Source: Dactylis glomerata (lineage: Eukaryota > Streptophyta > Magnoliopsida > Poales > Poaceae). From it: a DNA stretch of 64,000 nt. Both the position numbers and the translations under genes were made by a program. The stretch lies in assembly GCA_007115705.1 (NCBI GenBank), contig QXEO01000152.1:2709870-2773869 (forward strand), read 5' to 3'. The notes below the pieces were generated by a model. The model had not been told where the DNA came from and searched no databases. It saw only the letters and a program-made list of their open reading frames with translations. Below are positions 1 to 10,301 of this stretch, one piece after another (position 1 is the first letter of the stretch; every line of letters begins with the position of its first letter).

Positions 1-3
1 CGA

Positions 4-730
4 ATGTCGAGCGAGCCGTTGCGCAGAGATAGATCGTCATCGCCGGGAGACGAGCTGAGCAGCACAGAGGATGGAAGGGCCCGCAACTCAGGAATCATGT
101 CTCACCCTGAGCAGCCGGAGGAGGTGAGCTTGTCTTCTCTTATGTATTTAACCATTCTTCATCGGTATCTGCTAGCTGGATGTAGGAAATCAAGATATAT
201 TTCGTTGAGAGATGTTTGTTAGTCAAACACTAACAAGCATTTCTTATTTCCCCAACCTTGTGTCGAGTAGGATTTGCAAAGATTACAGCATCACTCTACA
301 AATTCATGAGTACGTTGGTATGCTTGACAATGGGAACTCCGTAGCTGTGGAGGGTTGTAAGGTAACCTTGCTCGTTGCAGAAAGAAGCTTCAAGTCTATA
401 TCTGGGATGGTTGAACTTGTTCGTGGAATTGTTCCAATGGGCTCCGCACAAACTGCAGAATTCGAATGGGTATCACCGTGGAGGGTTGTTACACCTGTGG
501 ACATGGAAAAGATTGAAGATCAATTGGAAAGGTTTGCAGACTCTCCTGGCCACATTTTGCATGCTAAAATTATTGGTGGAACACGAGATGGTGTTGTTGC
601 CCGGGCATCCAAGAAATTTCCTGCTGGTAATCAAAGAAAATCTGCTGCTGGTGCTCAAGCTGCTACACATCCTAGCAGTAAATCTGCTGCTATTGGTAAC
701 CCTGCTCCTGGTAAATTATATTTCTTATAA
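4..730 (+). CDS. Unrecognised gene fragment, probably two exons
   Basis: An open frame at 4-123 ends at a good donor (GAG then GTGAGC at 124). A second open frame runs from about 272 to 729 after a possible acceptor AG at 269-270. The second part reads as an ordinary soluble protein: a stretch with DNGNSVAVEGCKVTLLVAE, then an acidic segment with MEKIEDQLERFADS, then a basic Ala/Ser/Lys-rich tail. I do not recognise a family, and the phases of the two exons do not fit with the acceptor I can see, so the splice model is uncertain. There is no signal peptide or membrane segment. The gene start may lie outside the window. It could be a real host gene end, a gene fragment carried by a transposon, or a pseudogene. 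Confidence 0.35.
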
Positions 731-748
731 GTTATTTAAGACTTAAAC

Positions 749-899
749 TCAGTAAGCTCAGGTTGAAAGATCCATGCATATAGAAGAACATAAATCCTTA
801 AGACCAGAACGTCAACGGTGGCTAAAAGGGAAAAGGAGAAGCGAAGCAATCGAGATTAATAAAACCCCAAGAACCAGTGCAGCGACGATTATCAATCAG
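749..899 (+). other. Possible further exon of the upstream fragment
   Basis: After an AG at about 757-758 an open, basic segment reads about 50 codons (it contains SLRPERQRWLKGKRRSEAIE) up to CAG followed by GTTCTG, a plausible donor near 900. Composition is coding-like and the distance to the preceding fragment suits a plant intron. No homology is recognised and the exon borders are guesses. Confidence 0.2.
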
Positions 900-1277
900 G
901 TTCTGAACTTGCATCCATCTCATCATGAGTTCATCCTTTTTATTTTAGTTATAAAAGATGGCACCAAAGTGCTAGATTGGGAATGTTGCAACAGCGTAGC
1001 TGCATGATCAGAATGACTACTTAATTTATTTTTAGTCCCGGTGACATTTTCATTGCTCGATGGAATATAAACATACATTTTGCCAAAATGGCAGGTGTAT
1101 CATAGTTGATGTTTTCCATTTGCAGATTAGTGAGGAAAGTATGAAACATTAAAGTGATATGGTTTGTTAAAAGTGTTATGGATTGAAGGTGACAAGAAGC
1201 AGATCAATCAAAAGCTTTTACTATCTACCTTACACTACATTCTTTCCTCGCGTAAAAAATTTCAGTTTATTTCACAT

Positions 1278-1492
1278 AACGATTCACGGCTACAAAGAAG
1301 GAACGGAAACTTAGTATCCTAGAACAAATCATGACTACATAGGGAACAAAAGTTTAGGCCGGATAACAAATTAAGACTATATGTGGAACAAAAATTTAGT
1401 CCACAGAACAAATCACGGCTATATAGAAGAAAACAAAAATTTAGCACTACGAAACAAATCACGACGACAAAGGGATAAAAATTTAGACTTCA
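1278..1492. repeat. Minisatellite, five imperfect units of 42-46 bp
   Basis: Units start at about 1278, 1323, 1365, 1407 and 1453. Each carries an AACAAATCACG-like start, an AT-rich middle and a GGAACAAAAATTTAG-like end. The copies are diverged, the first most of all. The array lies in non-coding DNA between the gene fragment at the left and the Copia remnant. Confidence 0.6.
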
Positions 1493-2222
1493 TGGACAGT
1501 TGCCCTCTGAACCAACACACTCAGCAGCTTGCGAAGTCCACTATGATCAAGAATTGTTTCTTATGAAGCTTGGGCATTACACTCATTGCAGTACCTTCAA
1601 AAGGTTCCACTAGTTTGGAGGAAAGACCATTGTATTCATATCAACTGTAGGCAACCATATCTTGTTCAAATAAATAGCATGTCAAAGTTAATGATGCAAC
1701 TTCTAGGTTATACTGAAAATGAGACCAACTAGGTTATATAGTCAGAATCAACCCAATGTTTTATAAGCTGCTGCTGCTACACACTACAGCTACTCTAAGC
1801 AATAAGCACAAACTACATTCAATAAGCAATAAACACACACTAGCTACAGCAACAAGCAATTAGCAAAACAACAGTTCAAGGGAATATTTTTTTGGAGTAA
1901 CAAGCACTAGTAAAAGCATGCAAAACTTGTGGCAGTACTAACAAAGGAGGAGAGTGGCCTCACGGGCAGCAGCAGCTTGTTGTGGAAGTGGTCGGCTGAC
2001 CGGAAGCAGCAGACTTAGGCGCAACTTCAATGAACGTGGCATCTAGGACACCATAAACTCATCAAAGTAACCATGGAGCTTAAATAAAACCAGATCAAAC
2101 TCTATCCATTACCCAGATTTGAGAGTTTTGCACGCTACACTTATAAAAAATAGTAAATTCTAGTTTTTACCCCATAATTTAACATTTTTTACACTAATTA
2201 CCCTATTTAAAAAGTTTTCCTT
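1493..2222. other. Non-coding, no gene seen
   Basis: AT-rich DNA with no convincing open frame. At 1790-1870 there are loose repeats of AGCAATAAGCACA-type words. At about 2110-2250 low-complexity TTTACCC/AATTACCC text leads into the broken end of the Copia remnant. Confidence 0.5.
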
Positions 2223-3227
2223 CTAATTACCCAATTTAGCAAAATCTGTGCCAATTTTTACCCCTTCAAAATCTGTGCCATGGCCACGGCCTCCGCCGCG
2301 GAAGGTGTTGGTGAAGTAGTTGGTGCCGCGGCCGCCGGCGCGATCGCCCCCGAAGGGAGCAGGCGATGAGCGATCGCCAGGAGGGGGGGTGCGGGCGCCC
2401 CCGTTGTTTGGCAGTACGCTCTGTCCCATGGCCTAGAGTGCGGTGGAGGCGGTGTTGCGGGCGTCGGTGCGCCGCTGGGTTTCTTCCAGGATGAGGGCGG
2501 AGCGCGTCTGAAGAAACGAGGGGAACAACACCTGAAAGGGGAGAAACGAACGCAGATGGGCGTAAGTATCATTAAGGCCTCGGAGGAGCGTCAGAACCAG
2601 CGTCTCGTTGCTGATGGGTTGGCCGACGTCAGTGAGGGAGTCGGCGAGGTTCTTGAGCTTGGCGCAGTAGTCGCTGATGGAGAGGTCGCCCTGTGGCGTG
2701 TTGCGGAAGTCGGCCTCGAGCTGGATGGCGCGGTGCTTCTTGTTGTCACGGAAGAGATTCTCGATGGCATCCCAGATGGTGCGCGCGGTAGAGCCGGAAC
2801 GCATGACGATGCCGAGGAGGTCGGCGTCGATGGAGCCGTAGATCCAGGAGAGCACGGTGTAGTCATCACGGCCCCAAGCAGAGGTAGGGGTCATGTCGGA
2901 GGGAGTGGCCTCGCCGGTGACATGGGTGGTGAGACCGTAGCGGCCTAGAGCGATGAGGAAGAGCTCCCTCTAGCTTGTGTAGTTGCCGTCGGTGAGGCTA
3001 AGGGTGATCGGCATATGGAGCTTGATTGAGGTGGCGTAGGTGGAGAGGCTGGTGGTGGTGGGTTCGGTTGGGTTGGGGTTTGGGGGAGGGGTCTGGCCGG
3101 CCGGGTTGGTGGCGGCGGTGTTGGCGGTGGCGGCGATCTGTAGGTTGAGGGAGGCTTCACGGTCATCTAGGGCTTTGGCACGGGCCTCGAGCTCACGCTC
3201 CTTGGCTGCGATCTCGTCAGGAGTCAT
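2223..3227 (-). pseudogene. Copia gag polyprotein fragment, two in-frame stops
   Basis: The start at 3227 gives a coiled-coil-like N-terminus rich in Glu/Ala/Arg (residues about 5-35), a Pro/Thr-rich linker and then KLHMPITLSLTDGNYTS, the start of the Copia-type gag core. A TAG at 2970-2972 sits where the family has Trp (NYTSW), a single-base nonsense change. The frame continues through the UBN2-like core (IWDAIENLFRDNKKHRAIQL; LLRGLNDTYAHLRSFLP) to a second stop at 2433-2435. It then continues through a Gly/Arg-rich tail to 2223. All three pieces are in one frame, so the lesions are point mutations. The zinc knuckle is not seen. Confidence 0.8.
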
Positions 3228-3310
3228 GGTGGGAGAGGGGAGGGAGGCTGGCGGCTAGGGTTGGAGAAGGGAGGACAGCTAGGGTTTGGGGGGGGGGGGG
3301 TGGATGACCC

Positions 3311-3322
3311 GCTCTGATACCA
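3311..3322 (-). other. Primer binding site (initiator tRNA-Met type)
   Basis: The minus strand reads TGGTATCAGAGC directly inside the LTR end at 3323, the usual plant Copia arrangement. Confidence 0.85.
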
Positions 3323-3480
3323 TGAAACAATGGGGCTGCTCGATGGCACGCCTCCTCTCCCTCTGCCTCTATTTATATGCACAAGGACTTGGAGTCCAAG
3401 TCAAGATTTACAAGGATTGTTACACAAGAAATATCCCTAACTAATTCTAGTTAGCCGCACGGGAGGATGCCTCCCTAACA
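3323..3480 (-). repeat. 158-bp LTR of the Copia remnant
   Basis: On the minus strand it starts TGTTAGGGAGG and ends GTTTCA, giving TG...CA ends. A TATAAATAG box lies in the middle (plus strand about 3369-3377). The flank CTCTG at 3481-3485 is the candidate TSD half. No second copy exists in the window. Confidence 0.8.
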
Positions 3481-4017
3481 CTCTGGAACAGATGTGATTG
3501 CCTCTCCTGATGGCAACGACTAAACCTTGTTGCAGCGCAGGGTCGCTTTCACCTACCGTCAAATCACTCTTTGCAACATGCATGTCAACAAAAAAGAAAA
3601 TCACTCTTTGCAGCATTTGTTTTTTGAATTTTCTCTTTGCAGCATTTGAAGCAGTATACTTTTAATACCAGGATATTTGTAGGCCACAAAGAAGACATCA
3701 AGATCTTTTAGTTGTGGTAGTTACCACTAGTGCTTTTCCATTCTTTACTTGAATGGACATTCTTATATACTATATCACATGCCATGCATAATGATCATAC
3801 ATGCATGATTGTAGTGTTCGTGCATAACGATCGGGTGCATCTGGCCTTTTAGCTAGAGGAGTTGGTTGGACGCCTGCCACTTGGACAGCTCTATATAACG
3901 CGCGCACTGAGACGCACACAGAACAATGCATCCATATCTTCGTAGTGTGTATCAGTCATCTAAGAAAACACGTAGTACATCCGTCCGAACTAAGCTTAAA
4001 GTTTTGCAGTGGAAACC
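3481..4017. other. Upstream region of the P450 pseudogene
   Basis: Non-coding DNA between the Copia LTR and the P450 start. It holds CACTCTTTGCA(A/G)CAT words repeated at about 3563-3660 and the TATA box at 3892. Nothing else is recognised. Confidence 0.5.
3892..3898 (+). promoter_or_regulatory. TATA box of the P450 pseudogene
   Basis: TATATAA lies 120 bp before the likely start codon at 4018 and is preceded by a GC-containing stretch. Position and sequence suit a plant core promoter, so the P450 copy may once have been a gene with its own promoter rather than a processed copy. Confidence 0.5.
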
Positions 4018-4893
4018 ATGTATGTGCTAGGGTTCCTCGGCGCCGTGCTCTGCCTAGCCGTAGTTCTTCTCCGGCGAAGCACTAGGCGGCACCGTGCTCA
4101 GACTACCTTCCACCAGATTGTCGACACTGCTGCTGCCCACCGCGCGCTCAATGAGAAAGCCAATGCCTTCTCGAACCGTCCCGCCACGATCTTCCCGGTG
4201 GTGCTGGCCACCGGTCTCGGCGGCGAACGGAACGAGAACATAACCACGGTGGACTATGGCTCGCACTGGCTTGCGCTCCGTTGTAACCTCACGGCCAAGA
4301 TCCTCCACCCCCTCGTGCCTAGGTTCATTGGCCCCGATCCAGCGCGAGGCCACACAGGCCCTCGTCGCCGACCTGTCAGCGCAGGTTCGGGATGCTAATG
4401 GCGGGGTACTCATCGTCCGAGACCCCATCAACACCGCCGTGTTTGGGCTGGTCGCGCGCCTGTGTTTCGGCGACGGTCTCAACAAGCGCCAGATGCGGGC
4501 CATGGAGCTTGTGATACAGGATTTCATCGTCGCCATGGGGGAGCTCAACCCCGTGTTCGATGGCTCGACCCTGTGCAAGATCATGAACTGGAGGCGGCTT
4601 GGGCGTCTCTTCACCTTCCTCGGTCGGCAGACCAAGCTTTTCCTCCCTCTCATCAACGCACGGCGGCAACCCGAGTCTCGAGTCTGTAGTGCGGGCGGCA
4701 CGGGGACGTCTATCGGCGGTCGCTCCGAGACGACGAGCTGGTGAGCCTTGTCTCGGAGTTCCTCGGCGCCGGCTTGGGGTCGGTGGTGGCCTGCCTGGAG
4801 TGGACCCTTGCACATCTCGTGGACCAGCCGGACGTCCAGGACAAGCTGCGCCGGGAGATCGATGGCAAGATGATCAACGCCGGGAGCTTTGAA
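4018..4893 (+). pseudogene. Cytochrome P450 pseudogene (CYP89-like), truncated
   Basis: The start at 4018 gives a hydrophobic anchor (MYVLGFLGAVLCLAVVLL) and basic stop-transfer. The proline-rich hinge and about 50 following residues are missing. The frame resumes with a DTAAAHRAL...NRP segment and a WLALRCNLTAKILHP segment (C-helix region). Near 4335 the frame shifts by one (then REATQALVADL, ARLCFGDG, GELNPVF, FLPLINARR). Between about 4670 and 4711 it shifts back, with local loss. The I-helix follows as VSEFLGAG, but the oxygen-binding AGxET is altered to AGLGS. Similarity stops at about 4885-4893, so the ExxR and heme-Cys regions are absent. The break coincides with the left end of the MULE. 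The CYP89 assignment rests on motif memory. Confidence 0.75.
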
Positions 4894-4899
4894 CTTCAA

Positions 4900-5008
4900 G
4901 GGCATTTGATTAAAGTGCCCTGAAATCTATATGCTTTTAGAGCATTTGATCAAAGTGGCATATGCTGTGAACTAGGCCAATCAGATGTACTAATGCACTA
5001 AGCAAGCT
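4900..5008 (+). repeat. Left terminal inverted repeat of the MULE
   Basis: Two imperfect palindromes (4900-4920 and 4940-4959, 40 bp apart) are followed by a 50-bp block (4959-5008) that matches 21593-21642 in inverse orientation with about two differences. Weaker inverted similarity continues inward (GATCGAAGCGGA near 5040 against the complement of TCCGCTTCAATC near 21553). Confidence 0.75.
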
Positions 5009-5637
5009 GGACCGTCAGATGTTGAACTGAGCCTCCAGATCGAAGCGGATGGGCCAGTACGTATTGCAGGTAAATTTTACATGAAGGCCCTCCTTTTGTT
5101 GTATATTCCTGAACAGACGGTGCTCCTCTGTTCCCAACAAGCTCCACCACAGATCTGAAGAAAGAACGAGCTCCACTGCCTCATCCCCAATGGCGGCCGC
5201 CGCCTAGCATCCCAGCCTAGACCCCCACAGATCGGGGCCAAACCGTCATTAGTCATGCCGTGCTATCCATTGCCCGCTGCTAGCTGAAGGTGGCGAGCTC
5301 GTGGAAGCTGCAGATCGGACGAATCTGCATGTGCTCTGATTCCGGCGACAATCAAGAACCAAGTAAATGGAAGGCAGTAGCTGCGCACCTCCGTCAGCTA
5401 TTGCGTCTAATCCTACATGTCCGCGGAACGTCCAAGCTTTACCAGGTAAGAAATTGATTGCCTGCAGATTAGTAGAGGAAAAGTAGTAGCTACGAGTTGA
5501 ACTGCAACTATTCACATGCATTTTAACTGAAGCGGAGAATTAGATAGTGCACTTGTTTACTATTACAATTTACTTTACTGTCATTCTTTTTTGAATGTGC
5601 ATTAGTGATTGAGCTTCTTCAAAATTGCCTTGCAGCG
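5009..5637 (+). other. MULE leader and 5' untranslated region
   Basis: No convincing coding frame. CCTTGCAG directly before the start codon at 5638 looks like a 3' splice site, so the transposase mRNA may have a 5'-UTR intron here. A donor could be the AGGTAAG at about 5444-5450. Confidence 0.4.
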
Positions 5638-6765
5638 ATGGAACCAGTTAATAGTTTGGTGATGCCAGATTATATGAGCGATGCAAACTCTATTGCTGAG
5701 ATCAACTCCCCTATGTTAAATATTGACGCCTTTAGCACACCCAAAAAGAGGAAATACTTCTCTCGAGATGTGAGTATTCTTTCTTTGTAAGATTTTTTCT
5801 GAAGTATATACTGCAAAGCTTCTCTTTTTTACAAAGCAATAAGCAGTTCGCAGTTTGTTCTTTGTTCTTGAATTTTTAATTTCAGTAGTAATGTTGGGAT
5901 GTCAGGGGATACTGACTGTGATGGTTTTGCTTTCCTGTAGGGTTTTTTGTTTAATCCTGAATGTTCTGAGGAAATGAAGCCAAAAATAGGGATGTTGTTT
6001 GAAGACATTTTGTCTGCGGAGAAGTTTTACAAGCAGTATGCACACCACGTTGGATTTTCAGTCTGTCGTGGGCAGCAATTGATAGTGAAGGAGGTACTTC
6101 AGTGGAAGCGCTTCAAATGCGCAAGGGAAGGTTACCGGTCAACCAAAGGTACGGGTACTGCTAGCCCTCATAAGAAAAAACGCAAGGTCATCAAATTAAC
6201 TAGGTGCGGATGTGATGCTCAGATGTACGTCAAACGAGATTGTGATGGAAAATATAAGATAGTCTCAGTTATTGAGCAGCACAACCATGAACTAGTGTCA
6301 CCCAGCAAACAACACTTGATCAGATCAAACCGACAAGTCAACGAAAAGGCAAAGAGTGTATTATATGATTGCCACAAAGCTAGCATCGGCCCTAGCAAAG
6401 CATATCGGTTACTTCATGTTGGTGTTGGGAGTTTTGATGGTGTGGGATGCACAAAGAGAGACTTGCAAAATTATTATAACGACTTCAAAAATAAAATCAA
6501 GAACTGTGATGCACAGATGCTAGTGGACCAACTTGGCAGGATGAAGAAACTCAATGCTGCATTCTTCTTTGAATATGACGTCGATGAACATGGTAAGATG
6601 GTGCGTTTGTTCTGGGCGGATGCCACTAGCAGGAAAAACTACAAACATTTTCCTGATGTGTTGTCCTTCGATTCTACATATAGTACTAACCAGTACGACA
6701 TGATTTTTGCACCCTTCACTGGCATCAACCATCACATGCAAAGTGTTTTCTTTGCCGTTGGATTT
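5638..6765 (+). pseudogene. MULE transposase, 5' half (FAR1 domain and first catalytic Asp)
   Basis: Exon 1 (5638-5769, 44 codons) ends at GAT followed by GTGAG. The intron 5770-5940 ends TTCCTGTAG and is phase 0. Exon 2 starts at 5941. Residues about 60-150 form the FAR1 DNA-binding domain: FYKQYAHHVGFSVC, then FKCAREG and CGCDAQM, ending IEQHNHELV, with the Cys and His ligands of that WRKY/GCM1-like fold. Residues about 265-319 begin the MULE transposase core with VLSFDSTY (first catalytic Asp). The exon is cut at 6765 within AVGF by the Gypsy insertion, whose TSD GATTT is 6761-6765. The frame continues exactly at 19591. FAR1/FHY3 host regulators share this architecture, but the flanking inverted arms favour a transposon gene. 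Confidence 0.85.
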
Positions 6766-9700
6766 TGTGACGACCTCAAACTTGATAACAAATTCGAAGT
6801 GCCCGTTATGTATTCCACCGCAATCCCAGAACCATTGTTGCGATATACATAACGTAGTTGGTAACCAGTTCCATAGACATTACAATACGGTGGATCAAAT
6901 ACAATGGTCATATAGACCAAGTCATATTACAACACAATATAGCAGCGGAAATAACGTCTTCGGGTCCATGCCTTCACCCTACAGGCAATGGCAACTCATG
7001 GAGACGAGCTTAGTTCTGGTACTCTTCCTCATACCCTTCCTCCTGGTATTCCTCCCCGTAGTCTGGCCAAGTTGATAGCCAGGGACACAGCCGTGAGTAC
7101 ATTGGATGCACTCGCAAACCATCTTACAAATGAGTAGTGAAGTAGATATGCAAGGCTGATATGGTAGACTAAGCACTAAGTTTATTTGCCAAAAGCTAGT
7201 TTTATTTCCCAAGAATGTTCATTGGTAGGAAAGAGTTTTAGTTCTCTAAGTTCCATCTAAAGAGGACTTCAAGTATGTCAACAACATTTCAAGTCAAGTC
7301 ATTCACCAAGTCACCATTGTCACTTTTAGTCCTGACAAAAGTCAAGTACAGCTTGCCAACCGTCCATGACCGCGGACGCGGCTATTCGAATAGTTTGAAA
7401 ACCTCTGCAGAGGGGTACACTTTACCCACAAGAATCGATACATCTGCCGGGAGAAGTCCACGGATCGACATACGCAAAGTATGCGAGGTTCAGATAATCA
7501 AACAAAACCTTTCACTTGCTCACCCTAGTATAGGATCCTTCCCTAGAGCCCGGGATACGGAACCTCCGCTCCGGCGCCTCTAGTTCTGCCCATCCCGGGT
7601 GCCGGGTTGGTGGAATCCACCTGGTCCAGAAGTAACCGCTCACGGTGTCCTTCCATGAAGATTTGATACAAGGCCTCCCATACTAGGATAAACAAGCTAC
7701 GGATTAAGCCCCTTTCCATATAGGGGTAATGTGGTTGTACGGAAAAATTGGCTCCCATAGTACATCACTCGTTGTCATTTGGGAAATATATTTCATAGTT
7801 CTTAGTCAAGATTAATTTCTTTTATAGAACCATCATGTAGGAGCAATTCTCCAATTCAAGTTTCAAGTTCAAGTCACCACCTTTCAAGTAGAGTTCCCCT
7901 TATCGATGGCCTCAATTTTATTAGCGACTAAGCAACTAGGTTGAGTGATGATACTACTAACTATAGTTGGATAAACTCAGCTTGATGCTCTTGTTAAGCA
8001 AGACATCACTATACTTCTATCATTCTACTCTAGCAATTCAATCATGCAATTTACTTAAAACAAGTAGAATGCAATATTAAAACTAGGCATTGGGAGTATG
8101 AATCAAAAGATGGCTTGCCTTGGTTGGCAAAGTGTCCGGGGTATTCTTCTTCCTCTTCTTGATAATAATCCCCTCCAATATCCTCCTCGGCAACACTAGC
8201 GTCTAATAACGAATAAACACAAAGCACACAATCACTACACAATGCTAACAACACACCAAGCACACACCTTTGTTTGCTAACAATAGCATTCATGTTGCAT
8301 TTTATGGTGTTGGATTGTAAGGTTTGCTTCTAAGTTTCCATCAAGTGTGCAAGTTAAAGTTTCTACTAAGTGTCATATGTTGTTCACTTTCTAAGCATTG
8401 GTATTGGTTTAGGGTTACTAAGACAAATTCAAGTGGGAGGGATTAACTAAGTGAATTGGTAAGAGGGCAAACTAATTCTAAGTGTGCAATAGGAATCTAT
8501 CATTTTATGTGGCTAACTAGAGTTGGGTAGGATCTAATTGATAACACTAATAGGGTTTGGAGTTGTTTTGGGTTGACTAACAGTAAGAGGGGTCATTGGT
8601 GATTTCACAATTTAAATTTCATGATTTTCGGAGGCTTAATTAAATTTCTAGAAATACTCTATGATTAACAAAGCTATGGTCACACTATTCATATCTAATT
8701 AAATTCCTAACTTATTTTGAATTCTAACCAGTTCTATAGTGTAGGGCATTTTACAAGCTTTCCAACGACATCTTATTTGCTAAATTTGAACCTACGAAAC
8801 TCCGGGAATTTGAATTGGAATCTTGCAGTAATCAAACAAATACAAAAAGGTTTCTCCGAAAAAAATATATAAAACGGCCTGGAATTTATACGGTCCGGGG
8901 AGACGAAGTCGGGCCGGCCCAGCTAGGGATCCGGGGTGCGTGCTGAAAAAAATATAGCCTGACCGGGGGGGCCCACCGGTCAGAACTTAACTGAATCGGT
9001 ATGCACGGGGCTTTCTTCCCTAGCTCGCTGCACACACGGCGGGCGGCTACTGGGAGGAGGCGGTGGCTGGGGTGCTCACCGGCGGTGACGGGGAGCGGCG
9101 GCGAGGGTGCAGGGCGGATGCGGGGGTTCTCCTCCGCCACCTCCAGCAGGTACAGCGCCGGGGGCAGCTCCGCAACGTCGGGAACGTGCGGTGGCCTGCG
9201 GGGACGTCGAGGTCGGCGAGCTCGACTGAGAGCACGAGAGCGAGGGAAAGGTTGTCTAGGAGGTTCCTGGTGATGGTGTGGTTCTTTTCAGCCAATAATG
9301 GTGGCCTTTTATAGGCGGGAGAGGGAGCACGGGGTGAAGGGATCTGCGGCCGGAGCGCGGCCGGTGCCGGCTACAGGAGGGACGCGGTGGTCGGGGCTTT
9401 CGGCGGAGGGCGGCGGCGTGCTGTAGGAGTGTCCTGGCGCGATGGGAGGCGTCGAGGCGGTCTGGTTCAGAGGGGGCAAGGAAGGTGTGCTGCGGTGGTC
9501 TTCCTCTTCTCCTCCATGTCTCCCGGCCGGGGCCTGGGCAGGGGTGGCTGGGGATCGAGAGCAAGGCGACAAGGGACACTGTGGGAAGGACATGGGCATA
9601 CCAGAGGGGTCTCTCCACTGCTTGCAAACAGTTCTAGACTATTGCTGAATCCTGCCCGCAACGTGTTCGACGAAATGCCCGAAAGAAGTAAAAATTTGAA

Positions 9701-10258
9701 TTTTTGAAAATATCCAATTGGGTTGGTCATTATATTGGATAGGGAGTGTAAAACAATTTTTGTTAGGTCAAGAGGTGGTGTTTTGCTCCAGGGCTATTTT
9801 GAATTTGGGGTTGTCATATGATTCAGATTCAAACTTTGGTTGAAGTTTGAGTGATGCTCTGGTTTGAATTTTGAGTATATTCTTGTTGGTTGAGTTAGTA
9901 TGTAACTTGGTTAAGCTCAACTAACAGGCCAAACATGAAGGTGATTAACAGATTTCTTAATCTAAGGGCTCAAAGTAGGGTAGTCAAACAGATTTCCTAG
10001 ATCATCTTTTTCTTCTCTTTTTCTTTATGATTTTTATTTCTGGTTTCTTTGGTTCTTATAATCTTTCTCATTTGCTTCTGTTAGTTAACTTAGAATTAAC
10101 TAACTAGTACACAACCAAAATTTACACACATAAAATCATAGAAAACATATAATGGGAAATACATGTATGCATGCAATAATAGCTAAAAAGTTTTGTCTTG
10201 GTCCAAAATTTGGTATTTAAATTAATAAGAAGTGGATTACAATTTCTGAGTTGTTACA
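6766..10258 (-). repeat. 3' LTR of the Gypsy element
   Basis: On the minus strand it begins TGTAACAACTCAG (at 10258) and ends GTCACA (at 6766). It contains a GC-rich block at 8880-9650 around the promoter and otherwise AT-rich sequence. It is nearly identical to 16093-19585 at a constant offset of 9,327 bp. Several small open frames in the GC-rich block are present in both LTRs but show no family features. Confidence 0.95.
9305..9313 (-). promoter_or_regulatory. TATA box in the 3' LTR
   Basis: The minus strand reads TATAAAAGG in the GC-rich block, followed downstream by CCACCATTATTGGC. The same word is at 18632-18640 in the other LTR, where it would drive the element. This places U3 at about 950 bp and leaves a very long R-U5 of about 2.5 kb. 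Confidence 0.6.
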
Positions 10259-10271
10259 ATCTTCCCCCCTT
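10259..10271 (-). other. Polypurine tract of the Gypsy element
   Basis: The minus strand reads AAGGGGGGAAGAT immediately before the 3' LTR, the plus-strand primer for reverse transcription. Confidence 0.8.
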
Positions 10272-10301
10272 AAAAAGAATCTCGTCCCCGAGATTCACTA
10301 A

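Larger units (their letters stand above)
2223..3480 (-). mobile_element. Truncated Copia retrotransposon (5' LTR, PBS, gag only)
   Basis: Read on the minus strand: a 158-bp LTR, a tRNA-Met-type primer binding site, and a gag reading frame that stops at a rearranged end near 2223. Protease, integrase, reverse transcriptase and the 3' LTR are missing. The very short LTR and the UBN2-type gag suggest the Ale/Retrofit side of Copia, which is inference. The word AAAATCTGTGCCA occurs twice at the broken end (about 2240 and 2269), which fits loss through short direct repeats. The TSD cannot be confirmed because only one end survives. Confidence 0.8.

Noticed and set aside
2556..2948. 130-codon plus-strand ORF over the Copia gag
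   Set aside because: Antisense shadow of the gag frame, which has clear family motifs.
6707..7583. Short plus-strand ORFs at the Gypsy LTR end, repeated at 16094-16910
   Set aside because: They are antisense to the element within LTR sequence, and duplicated only because the LTR is.
9001..9730. Several overlapping open frames in the GC-rich part of the Gypsy LTR (and the same at 18328-19057)
   Set aside because: They lie over the promoter block in both LTRs and on both strands, with no family features. High GC content alone explains the lack of stops.
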